A stretch of 64,000 nucleotides of DNA, from NCBI RefSeq assembly GCF_018760785.1, contig NZ_JAHHZO010000005.1:1-64000 (forward strand), given 5' to 3'. The translations under genes were made by a program, and so were the position numbers. Each line of letters starts with the position of its first letter. The first letter of the stretch is position 1. Shown here in pieces: positions 26,959 to 36,247 of the stretch. This stretch comes from Rhizobium sp. CSW-27 (GTDB taxonomy: Bacteria > Pseudomonadota > Alphaproteobacteria > Rhizobiales > Rhizobiaceae). The notes beneath the pieces were generated by a model, which did not search any database, had not been told where the DNA came from, and saw only the letters and a list, made by a program, of their open reading frames with translations.

Positions 26959-26982
26959 GAAGGGCGGCAGACGCCGCCCTTC
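26959..26982 (-). other. Intergenic stem-loop between frcB and frcC
   Basis: GAAGGGCGGC (26959-26968) pairs perfectly over 10 bp with GCCGCCCTTC (26973-26982) around AGAC, 28 nt after the frcB stop. There is no T-tract on the transcribed strand. It most likely protects the 3' end of frcB mRNA so that the binding protein exceeds the membrane subunits. Confidence 0.65.
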
Positions 26983-27009
26983 GCATTCGAAAAATTCAGG
27001 CACCGGGCA

Positions 27010-28035
27010 TCAGCCCCAGCACTTGGCCGTGCCTTCCTTGGTGTCGATCGAGGGCACGCCCTTGGCCGGCTTGTCCGTGACGAGGGCAACGCCCGTGTCG
27101 AAGAAGTTCTTGCCTGCGGTCGGCTTCGGCTTCTCGCCGGTGTCGGCAAACTTCTTGATCGCTTCCACGCCGAGGGCGGCCATCAGCAGCGGATACTGCT
27201 GCGAGGTGGCGCCGATGATGCCTTCCTTGACGTTCTTGACGCCCGGGCAACCGCCGTCGACCGATACGATCAGGACGTCCTTTTCCTTGCCAACGGCCTT
27301 GAGGGCCTCATAGGCACCGGCGGCCGCCGGTTCGTTGATCGTGTGGACCACGTTGATGCCCGGATCCTTCTGCAGGAGGTTTTCCATGGCGGTGCGGCCG
27401 CCTTCCTCGTTGCCGTTGGTCACGTCGTGGCCGACGATGCGCGGATCGCTCTCGTCGCCGATCTTGTTCGGGTCCTTCGGATCGATGCCGAAGCCGATCA
27501 TGAAGCCCTGGTCGCGCATGACGTCGACGGACGGCTGGGCCGGCGTCAGGTCGAGGAAGGCAACCTTGGCGCTCTTGGCCTTGTCGCCGAGGGTGGCGGC
27601 AGCCCACTGGCCGATCAGCTTGCCGGCGAGCAGGTTGTCGGTGGCGAAGGTCGCATCGGCAGCGTCGATCGGATCAAGCGGCGTGTCCAGCGCGATGACC
27701 AGGATGCCGGCCTTGCGCGCTTCGGCCACGGCCGGGACGATGCCCTTGGTGTCGGAGGCGGTAAGCAGGATACCCTTGGCGCCGTCAGCGATGCAGGTCT
27801 CGATGGCCGCGACCTGGCTTTCCGAATCACCATCCGTCTTGCCGGCATAGGCCTTCAGGGTGACGCCGAGTTCCTTGGCCTTGGCGGTGGCGCCTTCCTT
27901 CATCTTGACGAAGAAGGGATTGGTGTCGGTCTTGGTGATCAGGCAGGCCGATACGCCGGCGGCCGATGCCGGTGCGGCAAACACGACGCCCATGGCGAAC
28001 GTGGCAAAGGCGGCGGACAGAACAGTTTTCTTCAT
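27010..28035 (-). CDS. frcB: Fructose-binding periplasmic protein FrcB
   Basis: FrcB captures fructose in the periplasm for FrcCA. The 341-residue protein has a signal peptide ([20 protein letters not shown], cleavage near ASA at about 25) and a sugar-binding fold of the ribose-binding type: [56 protein letters not shown] and VSVDGGCPG. The length matches rhizobial FrcB. It is first in the operon and divergent from a ROK regulator; an AT-rich inverted repeat lies about 120-150 bp upstream. Confidence 0.93.
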   Translation of the reverse strand: MKKTVLSAAFATFAMGVVFAAPASAAGVSACLITKTDTNPFFVKMKEGATAKAKELGVTLKAYAGKTDGDSESQVAAIETCIADGAKGILLTASDTKGIVPAVAEARKAGILVIALDTPLDPIDAADATFATDNLLAGKLIGQWAAATLGDKAKSAKVAFLDLTPAQPSVDVMRDQGFMIGFGIDPKDPNKIGDESDPRIVGHDVTNGNEEGGRTAMENLLQKDPGINVVHTINEPAAAGAYEALKAVGKEKDVLIVSVDGGCPGVKNVKEGIIGATSQQYPLLMAALGVEAIKKFADTGEKPKPTAGKNFFDTGVALVTDKPAKGVPSIDTKEGTAKCWG

Positions 28036-28157
28036 AGGGCTCCTCCCAGGGTGAAAGCACTTGGCCAGGCAACGGACCGGTTCGAGTGACCAGACGCCTC
28101 CTCCAAGTCGTCCGTGCCTTTACGGGAGGCATTAAGATCAAAAAATGGGATGCTGTC

Positions 28158-28182
28158 AATAATTAATTCCGGTTGAATTATT
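28158..28182. promoter_or_regulatory. AT-rich inverted repeat between frcB and the ROK regulator
   Basis: AATAATT (28158-28164) and AATTATT (28176-28182) form a perfect 7-bp inverted repeat with an 11-bp centre. It is strikingly AT-rich in this GC-rich genome, as is usual for ROK/NagC-type operators, and lies 58 bp upstream of the regulator start. Confidence 0.5.
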
Positions 28183-28239
28183 AATCGACGCTGCTAATTT
28201 CTTGTGCGAGGAGACGGGGCGCCTTAGGGAGGGGTAGCC

Positions 28240-29469
28240 ATGACTATCCACGGAAATCAGCCCACGGGGCCACAGAACCCTGCCGTCATTCTGGCCGGCG
28301 GATCGAATCAGGTGCGGGTGCGCGCCCACAACGAGCGGCTGGTGCTGTCGCTGGTGCGGCTGCGCGGCTCGCTGTCGAAGGCCGACATCACCCGTGCCAG
28401 CGGGCTTTCCGCCCAGACGGTATCGGTCATCATGCGGGCGCTGGAAAAGGACGGGCTGCTTCTGCGCGGCGAGCCGGTGCGTGGCAGGGTGGGCCAGCCC
28501 TCGGTGCCGATGCGGCTCAATCCGGATGCGGTCTTCTCCTTCGGCGTCAAGATCGGCCGCCGCAGCGCCGACGTGGTGCTGATGGATTTCGTCGGCCGCA
28601 TTCGTCGCCAGGTGCGCCAGACCTATGCCTATCCGAAACCGGAGCAGATCCTCGACATCATCACCTCCGGCATAGACCGGCTGGAGGGACAGATGAACGA
28701 GGACCAGCGCTCGCGCATCGCCGGCATCGGCATTGCCGCCCCTTTCGAGCTGTGGAACTGGGCCGAGGAAGTGGGCGCGCCGCCGGGCGCCATGGATGCC
28801 TGGCGCGGTTTCGACCTCAGTGCGGAGATTTCGGCGCGGGTGCGCCATGCCGTCTACCTGCAGAACGACGCGACCAGCGCCTGCGGCGCGGAACTCGTCT
28901 TCGGCGTCGGTCCCTCCTATCCGGATTTCGTCTATTTCTTCATCGGTTCGTTCATCGGCGGCGGCATCGTTCTCAATTCGGAAGTCTATTCCGGGCGCAC
29001 CGGAACGGCCGGCGCGCTGGGGCCGCTGCCGGTGCGCGGCCCGCAGGGCGAGAACCGGCAGCTGCTCGACATCGCCTCGATCTTTGTGCTGGAAAAGCTG
29101 CTGCACGAGCGCGGCATCGATCCGCAGCCGCTCTGGTATTCGGCCGACGAATGGGTGGATTTCGGCGAGCCGCTGGAGATCTGGATCCGCGATACCGGGG
29201 CTGCACTGGCACAGGCCATCGTGGCTGCCGCCTCCGTCATCGATTTCGGCGCGGCCGTCATCGACGGCGGCTTTCCGCCCTGGGTGCGGCGGCGCATCGT
29301 CACCGCCACGGTCGAGGCGGTCGCCAGGCTCGACCTGCAGGGCGTCATCATTCCCGACATCATCGAGGGCGTGGTCGGCGCCCAGGCGCGGGCCATCGGC
29401 GGGGCGAGCCTGCCGATCTTTGCCCGCTACCTCACCGACCAGAGTGTCTTGTTCAAGGAGCTTGCCTAA
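28240..29469 (+). CDS. frcR: ROK family transcriptional regulator of the frc operon
   Basis: The 409-residue protein combines an N-terminal winged helix (LVRLRGSLSKADITRASGLSAQTVSVIMRALEKDG) with a sugar-kinase-like ROK domain (GVKIGRRSADVVLMDF, IGIAAPF, YLQNDATSACGAEL, FIGSFIGGGIVL). The cysteine-rich zinc motif of catalytic ROK kinases is not evident, consistent with a regulator. It is divergent from frcB, so it probably represses frcBCA and responds to fructose or a related sugar. The ATG at 28240 has GGGAGG upstream. Its stop overlaps the next gene's ATG by 1 nt. Confidence 0.88.
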   Translation: MTIHGNQPTGPQNPAVILAGGSNQVRVRAHNERLVLSLVRLRGSLSKADITRASGLSAQTVSVIMRALEKDGLLLRGEPVRGRVGQPSVPMRLNPDAVFSFGVKIGRRSADVVLMDFVGRIRRQVRQTYAYPKPEQILDIITSGIDRLEGQMNEDQRSRIAGIGIAAPFELWNWAEEVGAPPGAMDAWRGFDLSAEISARVRHAVYLQNDATSACGAELVFGVGPSYPDFVYFFIGSFIGGGIVLNSEVYSGRTGTAGALGPLPVRGPQGENRQLLDIASIFVLEKLLHERGIDPQPLWYSADEWVDFGEPLEIWIRDTGAALAQAIVAAASVIDFGAAVIDGGFPPWVRRRIVTATVEAVARLDLQGVIIPDIIEGVVGAQARAIGGASLPIFARYLTDQSVLFKELA

Positions 29470-29897
29470 TGCTGAAGGGCATCGACCCCATTCTCAGTCC
29501 CGATCTTCTGGCCACCCTGAGGGCCATGGGGCACGGCGACGAAATCGCCATCGTGGACGGAAACTATCCGGGGCTGGAGCATGCCCGCCGCCTCGTGCGT
29601 CTGGACGGCCACGGGCTGATCCCGGTGCTCGATGCAATCCTGTCGGTGATGCCCATCGACGATTTCGTTGAGGCGGCGATCTTCCGTTCCACCGTCGGCA
29701 AGGATCGCGATGCGCTCGATCCGGTGCATCAGGACATCATCGCCTGCTGCCGGCGGCACGAGCCGAAGCAGCCGGTGGTGCCGCTGCTCGGCCCCGATTT
29801 CTATCCGCGGGTCAGGGCGGCGCATACCGTGGTGCAGACCAGCGAGCCGAGGCTCTACGGCAATGTCATCCTGCGCAAGGGCGTCATCTATCCATGA
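29469..29897 (+). CDS. RbsD/FucU family sugar mutarotase
   Basis: The 142-residue cytoplasmic protein belongs to the RbsD/FucU family that interconverts sugar anomers and supplies the form used by kinases or isomerases. Signatures are ILSPDLLATLRAMGHGDEIAIVDGNYPG at the start and a C-terminal YGNVILRKGV with the catalytic tyrosine. The ATG at 29469 overlaps the ROK regulator stop by 1 nt (TAATG), so the two are translationally coupled. The pattern is closer to FucU than RbsD. The substrate is probably the sugar carried by the neighbouring importer. Confidence 0.88.
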   Translation: MLKGIDPILSPDLLATLRAMGHGDEIAIVDGNYPGLEHARRLVRLDGHGLIPVLDAILSVMPIDDFVEAAIFRSTVGKDRDALDPVHQDIIACCRRHEPKQPVVPLLGPDFYPRVRAAHTVVQTSEPRLYGNVILRKGVIYP

Positions 29898-30047
29898 GGA
29901 AGAGGGAGGCGCTGCTGCATCTGGCGGACCGGCAGCGGCGCCTCCGGTCGGGACGCGGGCCAGAAGGCAGCGCGATCCGCAAAATTGCAAGGATAGGGCA
30001 AGTCTGATAGAGGAGTAAGAAACTCTTCTTTTGCAGAAGCCGCGCCG

Positions 30048-30929
30048 ATGACCTTCCAACCCCGGATGTCCAACAGCATCGAGGGCTTTACCCTCGGCAA
30101 GGGCGTTGCCCGCCGCTCCTGGAACGGCATGGTCGCCGATGTCTGGGACGTCGAATGCGCGCCCTATGCCGGCGGCCACTATACCGCCCGCGATCCGCGC
30201 CTCTTCATCCTTCTCGACATGCAGGGCAGCGGCCGGCAGGTCGTGCGCAAGGCCGCCCGCGCCCGTGGCGAGGTGCAGAATGCCGATGCCACGCCGATCT
30301 CCTATGTTCCGGCGGGCATGGATCTGTGGGTGGATATTACCGATATCCGCACCATCCGGCACCTCGACATTCACTTCGACGCCGAGACGATCCGCAACCG
30401 GCTGATGGACGATCTCGATCCGCGCCGGCTGGACGATCCGAAGCTCACCTTCTTCGATGAAAGGGCCATGGCTCTCGCCCGGCTGATTGCCGCCGAATGC
30501 CTGAACCCGCAGCCTTTGCACGATCTTTACGGCGACGGGCTGGCGCTGTCGCTCATCATCTCCGTGCTGAACGTGGAAAAGACGGAGCTGCGCAGGCGCA
30601 GCGCGCTGGCGCCCTGGCAATTGCGCCGCGCCACGGATTATCTGGAGGCACATTGCCTGCGCACCGTGCGGCTCGACGAACTGGCCGAACTGACCGGCCT
30701 CTCCGCCTCGCAATTCTCCCATTCCTTCAAGGCATCGACGGGAATTGCGCCGCACCAGTGGCAGATGCGCGAAAGGCTGGAGCGGGCAAAGGCCATGCTG
30801 AAGGGGCAGGCGCATCCCCTCAATGCGATTGCGGTGGAGACCGGCTTCGCGGATCAGGCGCATTTCACCCGCGTCTTCCGGCAATATGTCGGAACCACCC
30901 CCGCACGGTGGCGAAAAGCACACAGCTGA
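30048..30929 (+). CDS. AraC family transcriptional regulator beside a siderophore receptor
   Basis: The 293-residue protein ends in the two AraC helix-turn-helix units (VRLDELAELTGLSASQFSHSFKASTGIAPHQW and LNAIAVETGFADQAHFTRVFRQYVGTTPARW). The N-terminal part is not a cupin I recognise. It is immediately upstream of and co-directional with a TonB-dependent siderophore receptor (151 bp gap), a common arrangement in which the AraC protein binds the imported siderophore and activates the receptor gene. That role is inference from position. Confidence 0.87.
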   Translation: MTFQPRMSNSIEGFTLGKGVARRSWNGMVADVWDVECAPYAGGHYTARDPRLFILLDMQGSGRQVVRKAARARGEVQNADATPISYVPAGMDLWVDITDIRTIRHLDIHFDAETIRNRLMDDLDPRRLDDPKLTFFDERAMALARLIAAECLNPQPLHDLYGDGLALSLIISVLNVEKTELRRRSALAPWQLRRATDYLEAHCLRTVRLDELAELTGLSASQFSHSFKASTGIAPHQWQMRERLERAKAMLKGQAHPLNAIAVETGFADQAHFTRVFRQYVGTTPARWRKAHS

Positions 30930-31080
30930 TCCCCGAGCGGGATCAGAACCGGCTGCGGGCCATCTTTGCCCAAGAATCTTCAATTTTCTGCGGTCCGGGC
31001 AAGCCTCGACATTTAATTTGAGTTAGGCGCTCATCTTATGAGTGGGTTGCAACAACCTCTTTGACTGGTGGGGCGCGACA

Positions 31081-33255
31081 ATGAATGCAAGAGTGAACAG
31101 GGGACGCCGCAAGGCGCTTGTGGCTGGAATTGCAATAGGCGGACTGCTGGCCGCCCTGCCTGCCTTGGCCGAACCGGCGATCGAACTGGATCCGGTTCTG
31201 GTTCAGGGCCAGACGGCGGAAGGCGGCGATGCCAATGGCCCGGTGCAGGGCTATGTGGCAAAGAAATCCGCAACCGGCGCGAAGACCGCCACCGATCTGT
31301 CCGCCATTCCGCAATCCGTTTCGGTTGTCGGACGCGACGAATTGAACGATCGTGGCATCACCAACAAGGTGGATGAGGCGCTGGCCTATACGGCAGGTGT
31401 TCTGGCCGCGCCTTTCGGCGCGGATGCCGATACGGACTGGGTGTATATTCGCGGCTTCGATGCCACGCAGACCGGCGTCTTCTATGACGGCCTGAACCTT
31501 TACACCTATGGCTTCGGCGGCTTCCAGACCGATCCTTACATGCTGGAGCGGATCGAGGTGCTGAAGGGACCGGCCTCGGTTCTCTATGGCGGGGCCAATG
31601 CCGGCGGCATGGTGAACCTCGTGCGCAAGCGGCCGACCGACGAACCGCTCTACGAGACCGAGATCGGCATCAACACCAATGGCAATGCCTTCTTCGGCTT
31701 CGATCTTTCCGACAAGGTGGGTTCCAGCGATATCATGACCTACCGTCTGACCGGCAAGATCGCCGGCGGCGACAATTATTCCGATTTCTCGCACGACCTG
31801 CGCGGCTTCATCATGCCGCAAGTGACAATCTCGCCGGACGAGGCAACGAAGCTTACCCTCTGGGGTTCGTTTGCAGCGCTCGATCAGGTGCATGTGGGCG
31901 GCGGCTTCTTTCCCTATCAAGGGACCGTCGACACCTCGAGCACCCAGGGCTTCCGCATTCCGCGCGATGCCTTCTACGGCGAGCCGGATGTCGATACCGG
32001 CGTCTACAATCAGGAAATGGTCGGCTACGAGGTCGAACATACTTTCGACAATGGCTGGAAGGTTTCGCAGAACGCCCGCTACGGCCATCTCTACAAGCAC
32101 GAGAATGCGCCCTATCTCTACGGCTGGTATGATATCGGCACGTTGCAGTTGAACCGCATCGGCTTCGAGCAAACCTCCAAGGTCAACACCTTCCTGATCG
32201 ACAACCGGCTGGAGGGCACCTTCGAGACCGGGGCGCTGGAGCACAGCCTGCTGCTGGGCCTCGACTACAAGTACTACCAGCTGTCCAACGATCAGGCCGC
32301 AACGACGATCAATCCGATCAGCGCCACCGATCCGGTCTATGGCGAGGCCCAACCCGCCAACAATTCCTACAGCAATCAGCTGATCACCCAGAAGCAGATC
32401 GGCGTCTATGCGCAGGATCAGATCCGCTTCGGCGGCGGTTGGCTGGTGACGCTGAACGGTCGCTACGACCACGTGGACACCTCCACGCATAACGGCCCGA
32501 CCTACTGGGCGCCGACGCAGGACTTCACCTACGACTATTCGAAGAATGCTCTCAGCGGCCGAGCCGGTCTCGCCTATGAATTTTCCAATGGCCTGACCCC
32601 CTATGCCAGCGTGTCCAGCTTCTTCAACCCGGTGGTCGCCGTCAGCAGCACGCCCGACAACAAGCCGGAAGAGGGCGAACAGTACGAAGTCGGCGTGAAA
32701 TACGAGCCGGGCTTCATCGACGGCCTGTTTACCGCCTCGCTGTTCCATCTCACCAAGCGCAATGTGGTGGTGACGGATCCCGGCACCTTCCTCTCCAGCC
32801 AGATCGGCGAGGTCGAATCGCGCGGCGTGGAGCTGGAAGGCAAGGTAGACCTCAGCGACAACTGGAAACTGCTCGGCTCCTTCACCTATACCGACCTCGA
32901 GGTGAAGAAGGATATCGTTGCCGCCTATGTCGGCAAAAGCCCCTATCTGGTGCCTGAGGTGCAGGCCTCGCTCTGGGTGGATTATGCGGTGCCGGTTCCG
33001 GCGCTCGAAGGCTTGAGCATCGGCGGCGGCGTCCGGTATCGCGGCGAAAGCTGGGCCGACCGCGAAAACACGCTGAAGGTGCCGGATGCGACCGTCTTCG
33101 ATGCCGCGATACGCTACAAGAAGAATGGCTGGGAAGGTTCTATCAACGTCACCAACCTGTTCGACAAGGTCTATGTCAGCGGCTGCGCCGGTGCCTCCAC
33201 CTGCGGTTATGGCGATGCGCGCACCGTGACCTTCAAGCTGAGCAAGAGCTGGTAA
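31081..33255 (+). CDS. TonB-dependent siderophore receptor (FhuA/FoxA-like)
   Basis: The 724-residue outer-membrane protein imports a ferric siderophore with TonB energy. It has a signal peptide (RRKALVAGIAIGGLLAALPALA), a plug domain with LSAIPQSVSVVGRDELNDRG, VYIRGFDATQTGVFYDGL and ERIEVLKGPASVLYGGANAGG, then a beta-barrel ending FKLSKSW with the terminal aromatic required for membrane insertion. The pattern LKGPASVLYGG and GGMVNLVRKRPT is typical of the hydroxamate-siderophore group. I could not identify a clear iron-regulator box in the 151-bp upstream gap. A 17-bp hairpin follows the stop. Confidence 0.95.
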   Translation: MNARVNRGRRKALVAGIAIGGLLAALPALAEPAIELDPVLVQGQTAEGGDANGPVQGYVAKKSATGAKTATDLSAIPQSVSVVGRDELNDRGITNKVDEALAYTAGVLAAPFGADADTDWVYIRGFDATQTGVFYDGLNLYTYGFGGFQTDPYMLERIEVLKGPASVLYGGANAGGMVNLVRKRPTDEPLYETEIGINTNGNAFFGFDLSDKVGSSDIMTYRLTGKIAGGDNYSDFSHDLRGFIMPQVTISPDEATKLTLWGSFAALDQVHVGGGFFPYQGTVDTSSTQGFRIPRDAFYGEPDVDTGVYNQEMVGYEVEHTFDNGWKVSQNARYGHLYKHENAPYLYGWYDIGTLQLNRIGFEQTSKVNTFLIDNRLEGTFETGALEHSLLLGLDYKYYQLSNDQAATTINPISATDPVYGEAQPANNSYSNQLITQKQIGVYAQDQIRFGGGWLVTLNGRYDHVDTSTHNGPTYWAPTQDFTYDYSKNALSGRAGLAYEFSNGLTPYASVSSFFNPVVAVSSTPDNKPEEGEQYEVGVKYEPGFIDGLFTASLFHLTKRNVVVTDPGTFLSSQIGEVESRGVELEGKVDLSDNWKLLGSFTYTDLEVKKDIVAAYVGKSPYLVPEVQASLWVDYAVPVPALEGLSIGGGVRYRGESWADRENTLKVPDATVFDAAIRYKKNGWEGSINVTNLFDKVYVSGCAGASTCGYGDARTVTFKLSKSW

Positions 33256-33273
33256 GGGTGGAAATCCGGAATG

Positions 33274-33311
33274 CACAAAGGGCCGGTGGAGCGATCCACC
33301 GGCCCTTTGTG
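33274..33311. terminator. Bidirectional terminator between the receptor and TRAP genes
   Basis: A perfect 17-bp stem (33274-33290 with 33295-33311) around GCGA lies 19 nt after the siderophore receptor stop and 18 nt before the end of the convergent TRAP permease gene. Both strands carry A/T runs at the stem base, so it can stop transcription in both directions. Confidence 0.88.
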
Positions 33312-33328
33312 TGAGCAGGCCGCAAGCC

Positions 33329-34609
33329 TCAGCGGAACAGGCTCGGCAGCCAGAGCGAGAGCGCCGGAATGTAGGTGACGAGCATCAGCACCGCGATGCT
33401 GGCCCCGAAGAAGGGCCAGATGGTGCGCATGGCCTCGCGGATGGTGATACCGCCCACCGCGCAGCCCACGAAAAGCACGGTTCCAACCGGCGGCGTGTTC
33501 AGCCCGATGCCGGCATTGAGGATCATCACGACGCCGAAATGCACCGGATCGACGCCAAAAGCCTTCACCACCGGCAACAGAACCGGCGTGGAGATGATGA
33601 CAAGCGGCGCCATGTCCATGAAGGTGCCGAGCAGCAGCAGCAGGATATTGATGACCAGCAGCACGATGATCGGATCGTCGGAGATGGCGCGGATCGCGCC
33701 GATCATCAGCGTTTGAACCTGCAAGAATGCCATGAGCCAGGCAAAGGCCGCAGCCGTGCCGATGACCAGCAGCACCATGGCCGTGGTGCGCACCGCCCCC
33801 AGCACCGCCTCGACAAAGCCATGCCAGTTCAGTTCCCGATACACCAGCATGGCGACGAGGAAGGCATAGAGCACCGCGATGCAGGAGCTTTCCGTTGCCG
33901 TGAAGATGCCGGAGCGTACGCCGCCAAAAATGATGCCGATCAGGAGAATGCCCGGAATGGCGGACAGCAGGTAGATCAGCAGGTTGGCAAAGCCGGGAAA
34001 GGGTTCCGATGGATAGCCGCGGCGGCGTGCCACGATATAGGCCGTGACCATCAGCGCTGCCGCAAGCAGCATGCCGGGAACGATACCTGCCGTGAACAGA
34101 TCCGCCACCGAGACATTGCCGCCAGCCGCGATGGAATAGAGGATCATATTATGCGAAGGCGGGATCATCAGGGCGATGATCGCCGCATTGACCGTGACGT
34201 TGACCGCATAGCCGCGATCATAGCCGCGCGCCGCCATCTGCGGCACCATGAGACCGCCCACGGCGGAGGCATCGGCCACGGCAGAACCGGAAATGCCGCC
34301 GAACAGCGTGGATGCCACGATATTGACCTGCCCCAGACCGCCGCGCAGATGGCCGACCAGCCCCGCCGCAAAGCGGATGAGGCGTGCGGCAATGCCGCCG
34401 CGCACCATCAGGTCCCCGGCAAAGATGAAGAAGGGGATCGCCATCATGGCAAACACGTTCATGCCGGAATTCAGCTGCTGGAAAACGACGATGGGCGGAA
34501 GCCCGATATAAAGCACGGTGACCAGCGAGGCGATGCCAAGGCAGAAGGCAATCGGCATGCCGATGGACATCAGGAAGACGAAGGAGCCGAAGAGTATCGT
34601 ATAGGCCAT
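33329..34609 (-). CDS. gaaM: TRAP transporter large permease (DctM family), probable galacturonate uptake
   Basis: The 426-residue membrane protein has twelve hydrophobic segments and DctM hallmarks: GMNVFAMMAIPFFIFAGDLM, GGISGSAVADASAVGG and the C-terminal LNAGIGLNTPPVGTVLF. It uses a sodium gradient to drive import with DctQ and DctP. It starts on the last base of the dctQ stop (1-nt overlap). Its position next to gli-gci-kdgD reproduces the Agrobacterium GaaPQM galacturonate transporter locus, so D-galacturonate is the likely substrate. The symbol is given on that synteny. Confidence 0.9.
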   Translation of the reverse strand: MAYTILFGSFVFLMSIGMPIAFCLGIASLVTVLYIGLPPIVVFQQLNSGMNVFAMMAIPFFIFAGDLMVRGGIAARLIRFAAGLVGHLRGGLGQVNIVASTLFGGISGSAVADASAVGGLMVPQMAARGYDRGYAVNVTVNAAIIALMIPPSHNMILYSIAAGGNVSVADLFTAGIVPGMLLAAALMVTAYIVARRRGYPSEPFPGFANLLIYLLSAIPGILLIGIIFGGVRSGIFTATESSCIAVLYAFLVAMLVYRELNWHGFVEAVLGAVRTTAMVLLVIGTAAAFAWLMAFLQVQTLMIGAIRAISDDPIIVLLVINILLLLLGTFMDMAPLVIISTPVLLPVVKAFGVDPVHFGVVMILNAGIGLNTPPVGTVLFVGCAVGGITIREAMRTIWPFFGASIAVLMLVTYIPALSLWLPSLFR

Positions 34610-35133
34610 CAGACCACCTCAACCGGGTCGGCATGCGCCACGGCTTCTTCCTCGTCGAGGATGATATCGGCCAGGCGCTCGAGCGCGAAAATTGCAATCA
34701 TGGTGCCGCCGGTCATCAGCGGGAAGAAATCGACGCCACCCGGCCAGCCCAGCACGGGAATGGTGGCCGTCCAGGTGCCGCGCGCCAGCATGATGCCGTA
34801 ATAGGCCATGAAACCGCCGAAGATGGCGACCAGCGCCATGCTGAGCATATCCATGCCGCGCTGAACCGGCTTGGGCATGGCATAGCGGACGATGTCGAGG
34901 CCCAGATGCCCGCTTTCGCGCACGCCGACGGCGGCCCCCAGCAGGATGAACCAGGACATGAGAAAGAGTGACAAGGGCTCCGACCAGCTTGGCGTGTCGT
35001 TCAGCACGTAGCGGGCAAAGACCTGCCAGCCGACAATGAGCGTCATGCAGACGATGCCGGTTCCGGCAAGATAAAGTGCAAGGCGGCTGATAATGCCCAG
35101 AATGGGCCTGATGCCGTGAATGATGGTTTTCAT
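34609..35133 (-). CDS. gaaQ: TRAP transporter small permease (DctQ family)
   Basis: The 174-residue protein has four membrane segments with VGWQVFARYVLNDTPSWSEPLSLFLMSWFILLG, the DctQ family pattern, and LGLDIVRYAMPK. It bridges the binding protein and DctM in the TRAP complex. The ATG at 35133 follows AGGGGA; the frame extends further upstream to 35169 but that part includes the terminator region. It overlaps dctM by 1 nt and is separated from dctP by 85 bp containing a terminator hairpin. Confidence 0.9.
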   Translation of the reverse strand: MKTIIHGIRPILGIISRLALYLAGTGIVCMTLIVGWQVFARYVLNDTPSWSEPLSLFLMSWFILLGAAVGVRESGHLGLDIVRYAMPKPVQRGMDMLSMALVAIFGGFMAYYGIMLARGTWTATIPVLGWPGGVDFFPLMTGGTMIAIFALERLADIILDEEEAVAHADPVEVV

Positions 35134-35170
35134 GTTCCCCTGATCCTTCTGCGCGCCGTCGCAGCGCATG

Positions 35171-35204
35171 AAAAAGGCCGGTTCCCTGTCAGGAGAACCG
35201 GCCC
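35171..35204 (-). terminator. Intra-operon terminator between dctP and dctQ
   Basis: On the minus strand GGCCGGTTC pairs with GAACCGGCC (35196-35204 and 35176-35184) around a 10- or 11-nt loop and is followed by TTTTT (35175-35171). It begins 15 nt after the dctP stop. As a complete Rho-independent signal it should end most transcripts after dctP and let a minority read into dctQM. Confidence 0.82.
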
Positions 35205-35218
35205 GGATGACATTCGGG

Positions 35219-36196
35219 TTATTTCACAGCCTGGATCTTGGCGACCAGATCTTTCATCTTCGGATCGGTCACGAACTTGTCGTAGACCGGCTTCATGGCG
35301 TTGGCGAACTCTTCCTTGCTGACCGTGATGACCTTCACGCCGGACGCGCGAACCTTCTCTTCGGAAGCCTTTTCGCGGGCCTGCCAAAGCTCACGCATCT
35401 TGCCGACGGACTCCTTGGCCGCTTCGCGAACGATCTTCTGATCCTCCGGCTTCAGCTTGTCCCAGCTCATCTTCGACATGACCAGCACTTCCGGCGTCAG
35501 CGAATGTTCGGTCAGCGAATAGTTTTTGGCGACTTCGAAATGGCGCGAGGATTCGTAGGAAGGCCAGTTGTTCTCCGCACCGTCGACGACACCCGTTTCG
35601 AGCGAAGAATAGACTTCGCCGAACGGCATCGGCGTCGGGTTGGCCCCGAAAGCCTGCATCATCGCGATCCACAGATCGGATTGCTGCACGCGGATCTTCA
35701 TGCCTTTCAGATCGGCCAGTTTCTCGATCGGCTTTTTCGTCGTGTAGAAGTTGCGCGCACCGGAATCGTAGAAGGCAAGGCCGACAAGGCCGTTCGGCTC
35801 GAAAGCCTTCAGAATCTCGTCGCCGATCGGGCCATCCACCACCTTGTGCATGTGCTCGGTCGAGCGGAACAGGAAGGGCAGGCCGAGAACGACGGTTTCC
35901 TTGACGAGGTTGTTGAACGGCGCCGTGTTGACGCGGTTGAGGTCGATGACGCCGAAGCGGGTCTGCTCGATGGTATCCTTCTCGCTGCCGAGAACGGAAT
36001 TGTTCATGACCTGGATCTTGATGCGGCCATTGGTGCGCTGGGAGACGAGCTCTCCCATGTATTTCACCGCCTCGACGGTCGGATAGCCATCCGGGTGGAT
36101 ATCGGCGGAGCGAAGGGTCACTTCCTGCGCCGTGGCCGTCATGGCGGTGCCCATGGCCAGGCCGATGGCCATGCCGAGAATGCTCTTGAGTTTCAT
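35219..36196 (-). CDS. gaaP: TRAP transporter solute-binding protein (DctP family), probable galacturonate binding
   Basis: The 325-residue periplasmic protein has a signal peptide ([24 protein letters not shown], cleavage near ATA) and DctP signatures: [35 protein letters not shown], the substrate-carboxylate arginine segment [12 protein letters not shown], and [19 protein letters not shown]. Binding proteins of this cluster carry sugar acids. It is followed by a terminator that should give it higher expression than the membrane subunits and is preceded by gli by 51 bp. Confidence 0.92.
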   Translation of the reverse strand: MKLKSILGMAIGLAMGTAMTATAQEVTLRSADIHPDGYPTVEAVKYMGELVSQRTNGRIKIQVMNNSVLGSEKDTIEQTRFGVIDLNRVNTAPFNNLVKETVVLGLPFLFRSTEHMHKVVDGPIGDEILKAFEPNGLVGLAFYDSGARNFYTTKKPIEKLADLKGMKIRVQQSDLWIAMMQAFGANPTPMPFGEVYSSLETGVVDGAENNWPSYESSRHFEVAKNYSLTEHSLTPEVLVMSKMSWDKLKPEDQKIVREAAKESVGKMRELWQAREKASEEKVRASGVKVITVSKEEFANAMKPVYDKFVTDPKMKDLVAKIQAVK

Positions 36197-36247
36197 GATC
36201 TCCTCCAGGTGGTTTTGCGCCGCAGCCCCCTGCCACGGCGCGGGGGT

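Noticed and set aside
31036-33276. A 746-codon minus-strand open frame opposite the siderophore receptor
   Set aside because: It is an antisense shadow: the plus strand encodes a full TonB receptor with signal peptide and terminal aromatic residue, while the shadow has no coherent domain.
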